Assembly: GCF_016802725.1 (NCBI RefSeq)
Contig: NC_052679.1
Span: 744,001-808,000 of the forward strand
DNA: 64,000 nt
Direction: 5' to 3'
Source of the DNA: Solenopsis invicta
Taxonomy: Eukaryota; Arthropoda; Insecta; Hymenoptera; Formicidae
Part shown: in pieces, positions 50,601 to 63,643 of the stretch
Layout: each line of letters begins with the position of its first letter
How positions within the stretch are numbered: the first letter of the stretch is position 1
Program-made: the position numbers and the translations under genes
The notes under the pieces: generated by a model
Seen by the model: only the letters and a program-made list of their open reading frames with translations
Database searches by the model: none
Told to the model about the DNA's origin: nothing

Positions 50601-51762
50601 TAGAGATGCGCGAATTGATTATATGACAGAAGAAACGCGAGCTCGGTTATATCAGCGTATTTATCGGGACGTCATTGGTGTCAGTGAATAATGAATCGCG
50701 TCCTTTCCCGTGCTTTCTATATCTATCCCAATCTCTTTGTAGCGTCCAAGCGGATTAATTGAGTCGCGATTGAAGACAACGAAAATTCTCGGCTAAAAAG
50801 GCACAGCCTCCAATTCGTCGAAGATTAAGTGAAGATAGAAAAATACGGTCCGCGACACGCCGTGAGCCTGATTCGAAACGAGAACCCGTCCGCCGTCGTC
50901 GGAACTTGGTAAAAACTTGAAACGGAATAACAATGGAACAGGACGCGCAGTCTCCACGGAGAGAAAGAGCGGATCGTGGGATGAAGTTACGACAAAGTTG
51001 CCTCCTTCCTTCCCTCCCTCTCTCCTCTCCCCCTCCCCTCTCTCTCTCTCTTCTTCCCGTTTTCCCTAATATGAAGAGCTCACTCGCTTCTGAACGCAGC
51101 ACGGCAGAAGACAAAGCGAACGAAGAGGAACCGAGCGAGATCTCACTCTCAGGGAGAATCCGCGAATCCGCATGCGGATCAGTCGGGCTCATGGCGAATT
51201 CACGTCACGTCGCGGTCGCGCGATGGCGCGTAGTGTCGCGTCGCGTCCCCGCGAAGTTCGGTTAAGCGCGCCTGATACCGGGGGGATTTTGATTCATGCG
51301 TTGTTCGTGCGTTGTGTCGCGCGAACAAAATTGCGGAAGTCGATCTACATGAGAGACGCGCGACGGCAGCAGCGGACAACCCTGCGAAATTCGAGGAAGG
51401 CCACGACGAGAGGGGGGGGGGGAGAGAGATCCTTGCCGAACAATTAACTTCTGGTCGAGGTCGTGCTGCACCCTTGACCTCGCGCTGTACATCTCGTATG
51501 TTTCTTGAAGAGGATATGCGTTTTCACGCTTATTATTACATTATAAATTAGTCGAGCTGATCGATGTCGAAAGAAAAATTTGAGAAACGCGTGAAGGACG
51601 AACGAAAGCGACAAAATGAGGAAATACGGTAGCAATTTCCCGTTCTCCGACTCGAAAATCCTCTGGAGAACGTTTGCGCTGAAAGGCCACGGAAGCCTGA
51701 TTATCGGGAGACCCTCTCCTGACGCAGTAGCGTAGCCCATTCATAAAACAGACCGGATATCG

Positions 51763-51806
<44 letters not shown>

Positions 51807-52490
51807 AGCTCTCCGGGGTGCACTAGAGCGCCGTGTCTCCGTAGCTTTCGATCGTGACAGTCGATAGCGCGAAGATAAAGGGTATTATCGTCATGTATCA
51901 CCAGCAACACGCGCAACTTTCGCACAAAACGTCGATAGATAGACCGTGGAGAACGCCATCGCGGGCGCTCTGAATGAAGACAGCGCGCGGGGGAAACCAT
52001 CAGCTGGCGGGCGGGAATCTTGCACGTTATTTGCGAAACGTGCTCGCTATCAACAGGGACCATCACTGGCGGAGATTAGCTGCTGGACAGTTTGATCAAG
52101 ATACAGTCGGGATATCGCGTTCCGATAATTAACTTAGCGATACGCTCCGCTCGATCGAAGCCCTCGTCCACGCGAATCGGCATCCCAGTTATTCGAACCG
52201 TATCGATTCGCCGCGCGATTGCGTGGCGGAGCGATCGCACGATTGCGCGAAATTGGCTCTGTCACACGCAACTTGACACGATTTAACATGGATAGACGCT
52301 GCGCTTGGGAAGCTGGCGAACCCCAGCCCGCGTATAACCGATTGGTTCCCGGCGTTCACCAACGCGGTTCACCCCATCACGATCCCGCTCGCGCATCTTC
52401 GTGCAAACCTGTGTGCTGCTCGTAGGCGCGTCCTTCCGCGAGTATTCTATCCGGATACTCGGTAGTAAATAGAATTTCATTCATGAGTTC
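50600..52490. other. GC-rich upstream block with GA microsatellite
   Basis: Many overlapping frames of 60-145 codons, with no domain. Contains a run of G at about 51412-51421. Confidence 0.45.
51767..51805. repeat. (GA)n microsatellite, about 39 nt
   Basis: Pure GA run on the plus strand; CT in the frequenin direction. GA runs can bind GAGA factor in flies (family knowledge). Confidence 0.96.
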
Positions 52491-52499
52491 TCAACCGTT

Positions 52500-53380
52500 A
52501 GGCGAGGTATATTTGTCGGCGAAGCGCGGATCAGTGACGTCATAGCGTCGCGGCGCCTGGCGTCAGACTGGCTCGGCGATGACATTACGTGGACGTGTGT
52601 TGGGGGGTTACGTTAGCGCAAGCGCATCGCACGTACCTCGAGGAGGAGATGCTCGACTGTCCACCCTCCCGTTTTCTCTCTCCTCCGCACGTAGTGCGGT
52701 TCCTCCGATTCCGCTACCGCCGCCGCCGCCTTCGATCCTCTTCGCGCATTCTCTCCCTCTTTCGCTCCGTCGTGCCTACGCTCTCGCCGTCTCGGTCGAT
52801 CGCGTTCTGCGTCGTTTTCACCCTTGTCGCTCTCTCTCTTTCTCATTCTCGTCTTTCCCGATTTTCCCAACTGTCCCCTCCCGCTCCTGCTTTCCTTCTT
52901 TCTTCACCTGCTGGAGGAAATTTTTCCGTCTTGGCTGCACGCACGAGTGGCGCGCCGTCTCCCTCGATTTCGCAGTCGTCTCACCACACGCCGTCTCTTT
53001 CGCGGATACGTTTCTGCCACTTCATCCCCTGCCTCTCCCGTTCTACCCCTTGGGCCGCGCCGAGAGATGCCCTTTACTTCCATTTGACCATAATTCTCGT
53101 CTTACAAATATTGTTAGCTCTTGATGCTTTCGGTGGGGAAACTTTGGCCCCGGCGCGTCCCGTAAAGTTCCATTATGAAATTAACCCGGGCGAATATTCG
53201 TATTTGGAGAAGAGAGTTCGCTTTTTTATTATTATTTATCATAGTCTTTTATTGCCCGTCGTCGTCGTTGTCGCCACCGCTGCCGCTCGTTCCCCGTTTT
53301 CAACTTTATCACGAGCTGTAATAAATATCACTTTGCTCGCGGCCGTCGTTTCGAGTTTGAAATTTTTGCTATTGTTTTGA
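52500..53380 (-). promoter_or_regulatory. Candidate frequenin promoter / 5' UTR exon block
   Basis: CpG- and CT-rich on the plus strand, hence GA-rich in the frequenin direction. On the minus strand a good donor, CTCGAG|GTACGTG, lies with its exon edge at 52637 and could pair with the acceptor at 48383-48385, removing about 4.25 kb. A full CRE palindrome lies just downstream of the donor. The block ends abruptly at AT-rich sequence at 53.38 kb. The pairing is inference from sequence only. Confidence 0.3.
52535..52542. promoter_or_regulatory. CRE palindrome TGACGTCA
   Basis: Consensus full cAMP-response element for CREB/ATF factors, in a CpG-rich context, overlapping an arthropod-type TCAGT at 52531 on the plus strand. 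The same octamer also occurs in AT-rich intron (for example at 2237), so it is not unique to this site. Confidence 0.35.
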
Positions 53381-54990
53381 TAAACTAGAAAAAGTAACGG
53401 AAAAGTAAAAATGCTCTACTGAAGTACAACATACGTTGAAAAAATTGTATTCTTGAAATTAAAGAGAATAAATGACCCAATTATACTGACAACGTTACAA
53501 ACACTGGCAATCCAATCTTAAATACTTTCTCGAATATATAAATTACATTACGCACTAATTGCACTTAATTCTACTTGAATTCTTAAGAAGTCTACTTATC
53601 GTTATAACATTTTATTAAAAGTAAGATTTCAATCTTCTAATTGAAAAGAAATCTTTAACTGTGAAAGTTTCGATTTTTATCCAAGCGATGTTTATTCTCA
53701 ATAAAAGATGCGAAAAACAGCAATTACAGAAATGTTATTTTCAGTTAAAATTAACGTAAAAATAAGCTAAATATTTAATTGTTATGCATATATATGATTA
53801 ATCAATTTCTTAAAACATCATGGACAAAGTATAATACGTCAGAAAATTTCATTAATTCACTAGTTTACCCTTTTAGTTAGTTTTATTTATTTTTGCCTTA
53901 AATGTAATTAGATCAAATAAAAGAATTTGTTTATTTTCTCTTTGTAATTTAACTTTAATCTCTATTAAGTCGTTCTAGTCAATTATTTTGTCTGTTTAAT
54001 TTTAATTTAGATTAATATTTATCAGATAAAGATTGCCAAAAAATACTTTTATTTGATTACTAAAAATATAGACAAAGAATTATTAAAATTTTTAGTATTA
54101 GAAACTCTGATTTTAACAAATATTTTATTTAATAAAAAATAAACTAACTTTGAGTTAATTGTATTTTTTTTTGTTAAACTGACATTACAAGAAATTAAGA
54201 AAAAATACAATTTTCAATAAACTGACGTGTTATAAGTCAAATATATGTATATTTAAAATTATAATACTTTAATGTGTCAGTAATTGGATCGTTTATTCTA
54301 TATATTTTGCAAGCTTTTTTAATATATATATATTTTTAATCAATATGAATATTCTTCTGTTTTAGAATATTTTTTTCGCGTTTTATGTTCCAAATTTTAA
54401 AAATTACGATATTTAAATAATAATTGAGACATTTTAATAAATAAAGGCTCGAAAACTTAACTTAATCATTTCAGACAATATGCATGTTTTAAAGTTCTAT
54501 ATTTATAATTTTAGTTTGTTAATTTTTTTAACCTTTATAATTGACAGTTTGTTTAAATAAGGTTGAATCTTTTAAAATTACATTTCCTTTCATATCTGTG
54601 GAAAATTAGTTCTGGAGTTAATCCTATAAAATCTCATCTTACTTATATATCTTTATAAAAATTAAGAATATCTGCCAATAATCTATCCTTTAGAAGAATT
54701 TTCTCTGAAGTGAAAAAAATCTTTCGGTATCTATTTTAGAAGAAATTGTTATGCAAATAAAAGTGAAATTTTCGAGATAAAAAAACAATTTCTTTTATTT
54801 TAAATAACATCTTTACTTTAAAATTTATATAATATTATATAAGTCGTGAAAAACGAGCATAAAATAGAAATATAAATCTTAATGGGACCTCCCTTTATAC
54901 GATATGATGATAAAATCAATCACTGTTGCGCTATCAAATAGAATATTCCAAATTGAGAAAGATTAATGAATCGTGCCACAGCCCATTAAT
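53380..54990. other. AT-rich stretch, nothing recognised
   Basis: No open frame of 60 codons, no repeat assignment. Confidence 0.5.
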
Positions 54991-55500
54991 AGTTTTATTC
55001 CGAAGACATAATAAAAGAGATACGAAGCGCGTACAGGGGAAGGTACAGATCGCATAAAGTGATACGTGTAGAATTTTGATTCAAAAGTTTTTCGTTGCGG
55101 TGCTTTATCGTGATGAGATCAATCATTTAAAAACACCGTCGGTTGCCGTAATTCGTGGAATTTGTGGGAAAAGCGATGTGCGGTCTGCGAAACAACATTT
55201 TTCGATCGAGTGGAACTTAAGGGACGGAGAAGATATCGACGCTCACGGGCTGTGTATTTCGCCGCTAGCGGATTTTCGCGTCGACCGCGTTGTATGAGTC
55301 TGCACGATGAATTCAACGCGATAGATCTAAATCGACGCGGATTCGTCGGGCAGATCCATGAATAAAAGAAAAGGCTCGCGTGATACCGTTGATTCGTTGG
55401 TTCGATGACAAAACGGTTTATTTCAACTTCCTCGTCTATCTCTACCGATGCTCGAGGGGTTGTTTACATTACCGTCAAACTTATTACAAAATTCTCTATA
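54990..55500. other. Small GC-rich block, no gene recognised
   Basis: Three overlapping frames of 65-73 codons on both strands (55076-55365), without a domain. Confidence 0.4.
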
Positions 55501-55546
55501 TATTGCACGTTGCATTTAACAATATCCTATACTATAGGAATAATAT

Positions 55547-56206
55547 AATTTTGCTGAAATATAGATCTAAAAATAATTATGTTGGACTATTAAAATATTT
55601 ATATTGGACGTTTAAACTCGATGCGAAAATATCAAAACGTTTGCAGCAATATTATCATGCCTGAGTGTCCTGCAAAATACCAGTTTGCAAGGTTTTGCAG
55701 TAATTTTTGATGTTGAATCTGCCGTTGAAATAATTTCAGATCTGATTTTTTTAGATTTAAGAAGACAGTTTTTTTATATAAAGTGAAATTTCTTTGAAAT
55801 TAGGAAACAAATCAGAAGTTTTGAGGATTTGTATCTTTTACATTTAAAAAAGTAATGTAAATATGTAAATTTTATCGATTTTACGACTATACAGCTTTTC
55901 TTTTCAATGTATTCCCATATAACAGAAATAATACAATCTTGTCAATATTTCATGCTTTTTGCGATATTTTTGTAAACAAACAGTGCTATCAACATGTTGT
56001 AGCTTAAAAATTCGACTTGATGAAATTTTTCTGAAGACAGATTCAAACTCAGCGCTTCAAAATATGACGCCTTCAAAATAATTATTTATTTTTTTTGCGC
56101 TATAAAATTAATGTAATTGTTTTGATAAATCCAACGTAAAATTATTTTCTAATCTGTATCTAGCAAAATTTTGAATGCTGCAGATGCAGCAGTAAAATTG
56201 TTCTCT
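55547..56206 (+). repeat. Interspersed repeat family 2, copy 2
   Basis: AATTTTGCTGAAATATAGAT at 55547, the TTATCATGCCTGAG block at 55650, and GCAGTAAAATTGTTCT near 56188 match the 1889-2110 copy in order and orientation. About 440 bp of extra sequence separates the last two blocks here. Confidence 0.6.
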
Positions 56207-56429
56207 CCACATAATAATAATAAAAAGAATAGTAGAAATAAATAAAAATAAAAGAAATTTTGGAATGAGTGAAAATGATATTTTAAGAAAAACATTATAA
56301 AATATTTTAGAGAGATTTTTAAAACAGATCGTAGAGAGTGGCACATTTCCTTGTATAATATTTTTTTACTCCTCTTTTCTATGATTCTTTTTTTTTTTTA
56401 ATCAATCAAGTGACACTGCGGTAATAAAC

Positions 56430-57560
56430 TTTCAGCGACGTCTAATTATCTCCCAGTGATAATAACTTAAAGCGCGCCGCGTGCTCTCGAAATTCTCGTT
56501 CGAAACTCGTGCAGTTTTTCGCTGACTGTCGCCGAGTTGTTGCAGCAATTTGATTTAATCCTGTCTTTATTGACTAGTTACGAAACTCGCAACTACCGCA
56601 CGTATCAGTCTCTGGAAAACATAGCATTATCCTCCCTCTACCTCTACCACCTCCTCTTCCTCGCGCAGTAATAACAAAAGTGTTCGATGTAGCGTACGTC
56701 GAATGGTAACGAACAAAGCGTAAACGAAAGTGGAGTATGTCAGCAGTCCTCCATGTCGCGCCGCAGCAGTCCACGGTATAAAAACGTCGATGAACCTCTC
56801 CCTCGCGAAAATGGAGCCGCGATCAACAACAATGTCGACGACAATAACAGATACATTCCCGTTGCGCGGGCGTAAAGCGCGATTCGTCAAAGTGTTTACA
56901 GCCATCGCGATCCCAGGGTGAATAATTGCCGCTTGTCGTCTCTCGCCCTGCGAGTGGCCGCCCTACGTTTCCTCCGCGGGATGATCCCTCAACTTCAGCC
57001 GTCGCCGCGTCGCGCGGGTTCTCCGATCCGCCGCCGCGCCGTCCAGGAGAGGAAGCTACATTGATAAAGCGAATGTACTCGCCGTAATTGATGCAGTGCC
57101 GTGAAAATGACACCTTCGTATCGTGACAAATTCGTTGCGCGAATCATCGTTCTATGGCGAATTAATTTTTACATTACCCGTCCGCAATTTGTCCCTTCCA
57201 GGGCGCTTTTTTTTATTATTTAATATGCGCCGCTCTTATTTGCTTAATGCATCTTTGATGGCTTTCCGTCGCTGCTTTATTAAGATTTAAGAAGGAGGTG
57301 AGATACATCTCGCGGAAATGAGGCTCTCTTGCCGCGCTCTGCGAAATTAAAGTCGTATCTTCGACCGTCTCGCCGCCGGGATGGTAGTGCGCTAACGAGA
57401 AAAGGGATAAAAATGCAAGTGCTCGGTGATGATATGTTGTTCCGCGCGAGCGATTATAAATATTCACGCATGCACTTCTACTACGTGTGCGACGCGTTTC
57501 TAATCATCTTTCAAGAAATAATAACGTATTCCTTGGAATATTAAATTAGTGAATTTTATT
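56430..57560. other. GC-rich block, no gene recognised
   Basis: Overlapping frames of 60-96 codons on both strands, several Arg/Gly/Val-rich. No domain or matched exon. Confidence 0.45.
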
Positions 57561-57599
57561 TAAATACATAGAGGGGAGAGTTATTAACTGCGTATCGGT

Positions 57600-59350
57600 C
57601 TCCTGAAGCGTATCTTTCCAATAGTTTACATTTTTGCTTAATACAAGCAATATATAGTGACAAAAATAAAAAAATTAATAAGAAATAAGAAATATAGACA
57701 GAAATCTTGTTTTGTGCACACTATCGGCATTGCAGAAAATCAGGTACGTCTGATGTAAATTTTTCATCAATTTACGTAAGGTAAATGTACTCTGTGTGGT
57801 CTAGTACCCAATATGGCCTACTTACTGTTTATAAATAGCTATATGGTGAATTGAACATATAACGCTAATATATCGTACAGGCTGTCAACGTGATTTGTTT
57901 GCAACGGTTGACTATTCAGTTTGTGTATTTTGTTATTGACAGTAAGATGAAAAGTAGAAATTTTTTGATTATGTTTTTCATGATCTAATATATCGTAGAA
58001 AAGTTACTCCTTTTTATAGCTATCGAGTGATGATTATTCATCTCCGTAATTCACAATCATATTATTGTATTTAGTTCTATATTTACACTTTACAACGCTG
58101 TATTTTATTTATACGTTCGTCACAGCATCCCGTTTATAGTCGAAGAAAGCTTTTGTAATGCAGAATTAATATAGTATAAATCAATAACAAGTACATACGT
58201 AACAATTGTATTATAATGTTTTTTTTAGTATTTTTATTACTTTAGATCATAATGTTTAATCCACCTAGTAAACTCTGATTCATAAATCATGGTTTTAAGA
58301 AGGAAAAGTTAAGATAAGTTAATTATTTACTCAATGGATTATTTACAAAAAAAGTTTTTTATGTTTTAATATGTCAATAAATGTGTCAATATGTTAATAA
58401 ACTTATAAATATAACATTAAATCACTTTTATTCTTTTATTTATTATTCTTTTTTCCAATACCTTTTATGAAAAAAACGCATTATTAGATTTATGAAAAAA
58501 ACATATAATTAAATCATATTGAGTATATCATATATTGAAATCGTGTTATACTTTAAATTAATATTTAAAATGTTTTTTATTTTGAATCTGGTCATCAGTT
58601 TTCAAATTTGAATTTGGCACAAAATTTAAAATAATCGCAAAACTTAGGTAGACATAGGGTACAGTTACTTTAATTGATAATAACGTAATTATGCAATTTT
58701 ATTTTTAATCATTATACTTTCGTTAAAAGTTTGTTGTAGAATATTTTTCATTTATTGTGTGTGTATACTTATATTTACAATTATTGTAAAAATGAAATTG
58801 ATATTTTTATAAACTTTATCAAGATTCTTAACTTATACCAGTACAAATTTTACTACAATATAAATGATAATATAAAATTGAAAATTAATAATAGTAAATT
58901 TAATAATTGATATGAATAAAAAAGATATTAATTACAAAAATACATTCAAGCCAGTTTTATTTCAGTGTTCTTAACTTTTCATTATTGTTATTTTATTAAG
59001 TATTGAATATTTGATCGCTCTTTCGATAAATGATTAATAAAACAAGTACACTAATTAATGAGTTCTTATATTTTTAATTATTTTAATTTATAAATTTGAT
59101 ATTTTTGAAGATGATATGGTTTAGAAGAGATCACAGGTACGTTTTAGTCGACCGATTTTCTAAATCACTTCTTTCGCAGCACGCAAAAAGCTTATAATAC
59201 AAATTAATTTGTTGTTACTAAATAGTTTAAAAATAGATGTTTGAAACATCAAGAAATTTTGACCTTTACATCCAAAACACCAAATACGAAATAGAGTGAA
59301 AAATAATTTAAGTGATACGCATTTTCAACTCTCTCCTACAATTATGCCTT
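57600..59350. repeat. Interspersed repeat family 3, copy 2 (longer)
   Basis: TTTTTGCTTAATACAAGCAA near 57631, AGCCAGTTTTATTTCAGTG near 58949, AAATTTGATATTTTTGAAG near 59093 and AATAATTTAAGTGATACGC near 59303 match 26.93-27.60 kb in order. The central 57.8-58.9 kb has no counterpart in copy 1, so copy 1 may be an internally deleted version. Confidence 0.6.
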
Positions 59351-59499
59351 CGATCACGCGTGCAAAATAATGTAATTACATTTTTTCCAAGATGGTTAAC
59401 GTGAAATTTTGGGAGTTTTATAACTGTTACATAATCGTAATATTTCTTAACTCTTTCTTATCTAGGTACTTTTTTGTACTTTATTTAATGTAGTACGCT

Positions 59500-61790
59500 C
59501 TTTAAGATTCTAAGAGGGACGAGCCCCTCTTTAAAATTCATCAATCTCGGTCATTCCTTTTTTCATAAGAAGCTACAAGAAATGCAAAATTCCCGCGCAA
59601 CAGGGTTTTTCTTGTCATACGAGGTGACGAAATCAGAGGGAAATCTCGATGATATTTTGGCAGGTCTCATCTTCAAGTATCGCGCGAAAATTGCGGAACG
59701 AGCTGCTCGATTTGCCGAAGAAATAAATCGCCAGGAAACGTGACTCTCGTTCCTTGGAGGGATATATGATTCTATTTGCGCGACTGAGACAGGCGACGAT
59801 ATGGGCGTGAGACGACGATGGCCGGGGAGTGTTACGAGCAGAAAATGGAATCCGCGCTAAAAACGCATCTGGATTCGGAATTGGCGACGCTGCCGTATCT
59901 AACCTGAATATCTGCATGCGCGATGCATCGCTCGGATTTATGCACTTGTTTTGAATTTTCCATTTTATTAAAATTATCTTTCTTTTTTTTCGTCATTTCC
60001 GTCCTTGCCGGAATTTCCCTGTCCTGCGAAAACCAAAAGCGCTTAAGCCGAGAGAACGAGGTCGCGGTTATTGAATATTTCTATAACAAGTGAAGCAATT
60101 ACGAAAGTGCATGAAAGTTCGCCGCGAGAATCGGATTAGTCCGTCGCTCAAAAATACATCTAACCATCTCCGAAGGAAAATTTGATCTTCCGACTGGGCC
60201 GGGAGCTTTCGCGTCCGCGAAATCGAGTCGCCGCGTCTGTTTTTCCGCATTTCCCACTTCCTCGCGGGAGAACGCTTCGCATCTACCTTGGCGGTTTACT
60301 TTAGCGATAGCTGCGTTAATTGCGAGGTAAATTGGCTTCACTAGAGCCCGACTGGCTATCTTCGTCTTCGCTGCATGTGGTCGAACTCGGGACTTAATGA
60401 GAATTACGCAGTCGGCAACGGTACCTGGTCAGTAGTCCACTGTTTGACCGTGTTTGCCTGGACCTTCGTGCTTCGAAGCGAGAGACAAACAGCAGCGGTC
60501 GGTCTCTTTTCAAACACGTACGCCACGGGAGAGTGATTCGAATTTCGCGAGTTTCGACCGCCCACGAATCACCCACGCGCGCGTTGCCAATGCCTCGTCC
60601 CGACCGATTTATTTATTTGAATTACACATTTCGCGCTTCTCAGTCAGCACCCGGCAACATGGACGGTAATTTGGATTATTATATATTTTGTATGGTTTAT
60701 TTGATTTTATTCTGCGTTTCAAAAAAAAACGTGACACGCAAATTTAAATAAGGTTTGAGTTTGCGAACTCAATCGCCAGATCACGTATCTCACAATCGCC
60801 TGTCAAACTTGCAAATTCCCAATCGGATATGTCCGTGCTTTCTTCCAGCGGTGACAATTAATTCCTTCACTTACCTTAATCCCTTTTGGTTGTCTGCCGA
60901 TCAGAAGTGATTGACGGCCGACATCGTGCCGCAGATGCAATCAACGTTATATGTACTGTCCTCAATATGCAATTCCAAAGCATGTAAATGCATCTCATTT
61001 ACGTTCCGCGATTGTTAGGATAATTACGAGTTAACGTACGGGCCTTCACAACGGCAGCAGCAATTAGATCGGGGACGAGACGGCGCTACGGCGACGGCGC
61101 TGGATCTCTGATTTATCGATCTATTTCCGGTCGGGTGTCTCTTCCGCCGTACGTGATGCAATCGCTTCTTCATCAGCGGTACTCCTTCATACGAGGGAAC
61201 GCGCGCGCGTACGAGTAAAACGGCTTCGTTAGAGGCTCAGCCGACCGGAAGAGTCGTTAACTACGGGCAGCGAAGTACACGCGAGCAATTTGCATGACCG
61301 CCAATTTCGCAGGCGCGCCCGTGCCGTACCACGCGCATCGATATAAGCAGCCTGTGTCCGGGGTCGCCCGCGTGGGGTTCCATTTACACCCTAATAAATT
61401 TCCAACAATAATTATTCGACGTCGAGCTCTACCGGCGCGGCACGGCGAGCGTTACATTATGCAATATCGAGGCTCAATCGAATTACGTTACGCGTAACGT
61501 AACGTGCGAGTCATGTCGTTTTATAATATTCATTCCCGGAATCCTGTGCATGTATAATCCGTTGATATCATTCATTCTATTTTATCAGTCAGGTGAACCA
61601 TCTGCGGGATTTGATCCGGTCGTCGATTTATTTGTGGAGCGCGTCGCGCGTCTCGCAATTTCGAGCGGGGCTATTTTTGACGATAAATCCGTTTATGGTA
61701 TAGTCGATCGCATTATTAATTAGGTGTATACATACGTAAAATAAACATTTGTAATTGAAGGCGACGGATACCTGCATTTAATTATAAAGT
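59500..61790. other. GC-rich block, no gene recognised
   Basis: Several short overlapping frames. A consensus donor AAG|GTAAGTG occurs on the minus strand with its exon edge at 60875, preceded by sequence with in-frame stops; it could belong to a non-coding exon but is weak evidence alone. A 20-bp perfect palindrome lies at 61483-61502. Confidence 0.4.
61483..61502. repeat. 20-bp perfect palindrome
   Basis: TTACGTTACGCGTAACGTAA equals its own reverse complement. Its core GTTACGCGTAAC is reminiscent of the GTAACGCGTTAC motif in the hAT-like region at 23.8 kb. Confidence 0.9.
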
Positions 61791-61799
61791 GGATGCAAA

Positions 61800-62745
61800 T
61801 AATTAATCATATTCAAATATCGAATATCAATAGGATGCCATTTGATTCGTGCGTCCAAAGTAACTTGCAATATTATTAATCACCGAAATATTCCTTAAAT
61901 TTATTTGTGAGTTTATGTTCAGTTTTACTCTTTAATTCCACAGCTTAAGTAATTGCGCTTTCGTGATATTTTATTCCTTTTTTAGGAAAGTTTGTAATAT
62001 TTCTTCTATAAAAAAGATCATAATTAATAAACGTGACAAAATATCGAATATTAATCGAATATCAATAGGATTCCATTTGATTTGTGCTCCCGGAGTAACT
62101 TGCAACATTATTAATCGTCGAAATATTCCTCAAATTTATTTGTGCGTTTATGTTCAGGTTTGCTCTTCAATTTCACAAATTAAGTAACAATTCCGCTTTC
62201 GTGATATTTTACTGTTTTTAAGGAAAGCTCGTAATGCTTTTTTTCGTAAGAAAAAGGTAATTAATAAACGTGACACAAATACCGATAAAAAACATCGATA
62301 AGATTTCACTTGGTTCGTGTGATTCGAATATATCATGATTTGCGATATCATGAACTACAGAAATATTTCTCAAATTTATTTGTACGTTTGTATTCGGTTT
62401 TACTCTTTAGTTTCACAAATTAAGTAACAATTCCGCTGACACTTAATTTTTTTTAAGAGAAGATCGTAATGTTCCTTCTCGTAAGGAAAAGGTAATAAAC
62501 GTGATACAAACATCGAATATCAATAGCATTTCATTTGATTCGTGTGTTCCGAGTATAATTGCGATATCATTAATCACTGAAACGTTTCTCAAGTTTATTT
62601 GTACGTTTATATTTGTACGTACATTTGCTTTTTAATTTCACAAATTAAGTAACAATTCCGCCCTCGTGACACCTTACTCTTTTTTAAGGGAAGCTCATAA
62701 TGATCCCTCTCGCAAGAGAAAGGTAATTAATAAACGTGACAAATC
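61800..62745. repeat. Diverged tandem array, about four units of 235 bp
   Basis: The block CGAATATCAATAGGAT.CCAT recurs at 61821, 62056, about 62288 and 62514, and each unit also has TCAAATTTATTTGTACGTTT, CACAAATTAAGTAACAATTC and AAGGTAATTAATAAACGTGA. The last unit is partial and runs into GC-rich sequence at 62.75 kb. Confidence 0.88.
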
Positions 62746-62749
62746 GCGT

Positions 62750-63610
62750 TTGTAATGTATCGTTGATTGACGTTCCCCTTTGGCAAACAATGAATGAGCG
62801 GAACGCTTTTAAAGGACAAGTTAATTCGCCAGGAGGAGTCGCGCGACCCCGTTGTCTTCCGAAAGTGGGGTCGAAGGGTAGACAGGGTACTCGTTCATCC
62901 CGTGGTGCCTTCGACGGCGAACGAAGCCACCCTGTATCGACCCAGCGACGCCCACCCAAAGAGCAACCCCCACCATGGATGACCCCATCCACCGGCGACC
63001 GGTACCATTTTGCCCAAAAATTCCGGTGCGCGATGCGTCGTCGCGCGCCAAGTCGCCGCTACTTTTTTGTCCGCGACGCGACAAGACACCATGTTCGAAT
63101 GCGGAACTGCGGATTTGCAGCGACCGCATTCGAATTGACAAATCCGCAAACAACTGACCGATGACGAGCCGAGATTCTTCGCGTTCGCGAGTTCTCTCGA
63201 TCGTAAACGAAGGCGATTTCGATGACGCGGTGTATTGAGATACATTAGAAATACCGGCATCTAAATTGCCGCTTTCATCCCCGACGCGAAATATTTTCTC
63301 GTACTCGAGCACACAGCATGATTTATGGGCTAAAAACGACGTGGGAAAAATAATTCATGAGACAACTTTGAATCAAAGAAAGAGCTACATGGTGCAAGAA
63401 GGGGAAGGAACGAGAGGCGTAGGACTTTTTCTGTGAAAAATAAACTATATAAATCATCCGGCAAAATTTATCACGTCACCGCACAGTCCCGTATAAAAAA
63501 TACGATAGGGGCATTGCTTAACCAGCCACCGTCAAAGTCACCGGTTTCCACTCCATTGTATAGACTATTGCTTGGGAAGCGATTTTATTCTTTAGACACA
63601 TTGGAGTATT

Positions 63611-63643
<33 letters not shown>

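Noticed and set aside
52531..52568. TCAGT initiator plus downstream element for a plus-strand promoter
   Set aside because: TCAGT is present, but no downstream promoter element lies at the expected distance.
60869..60875. Consensus donor AAG|GTAAGT on the minus strand as evidence of another exon
   Set aside because: An 8-base donor match is expected about twice by chance in both strands of this window; the preceding sequence is not coding and no acceptor could be paired.
62736..63312. Overlapping open frames of 102-163 codons on both strands
   Set aside because: Simultaneous openness of several frames indicates GC-rich, stop-poor sequence, and no domain is visible.
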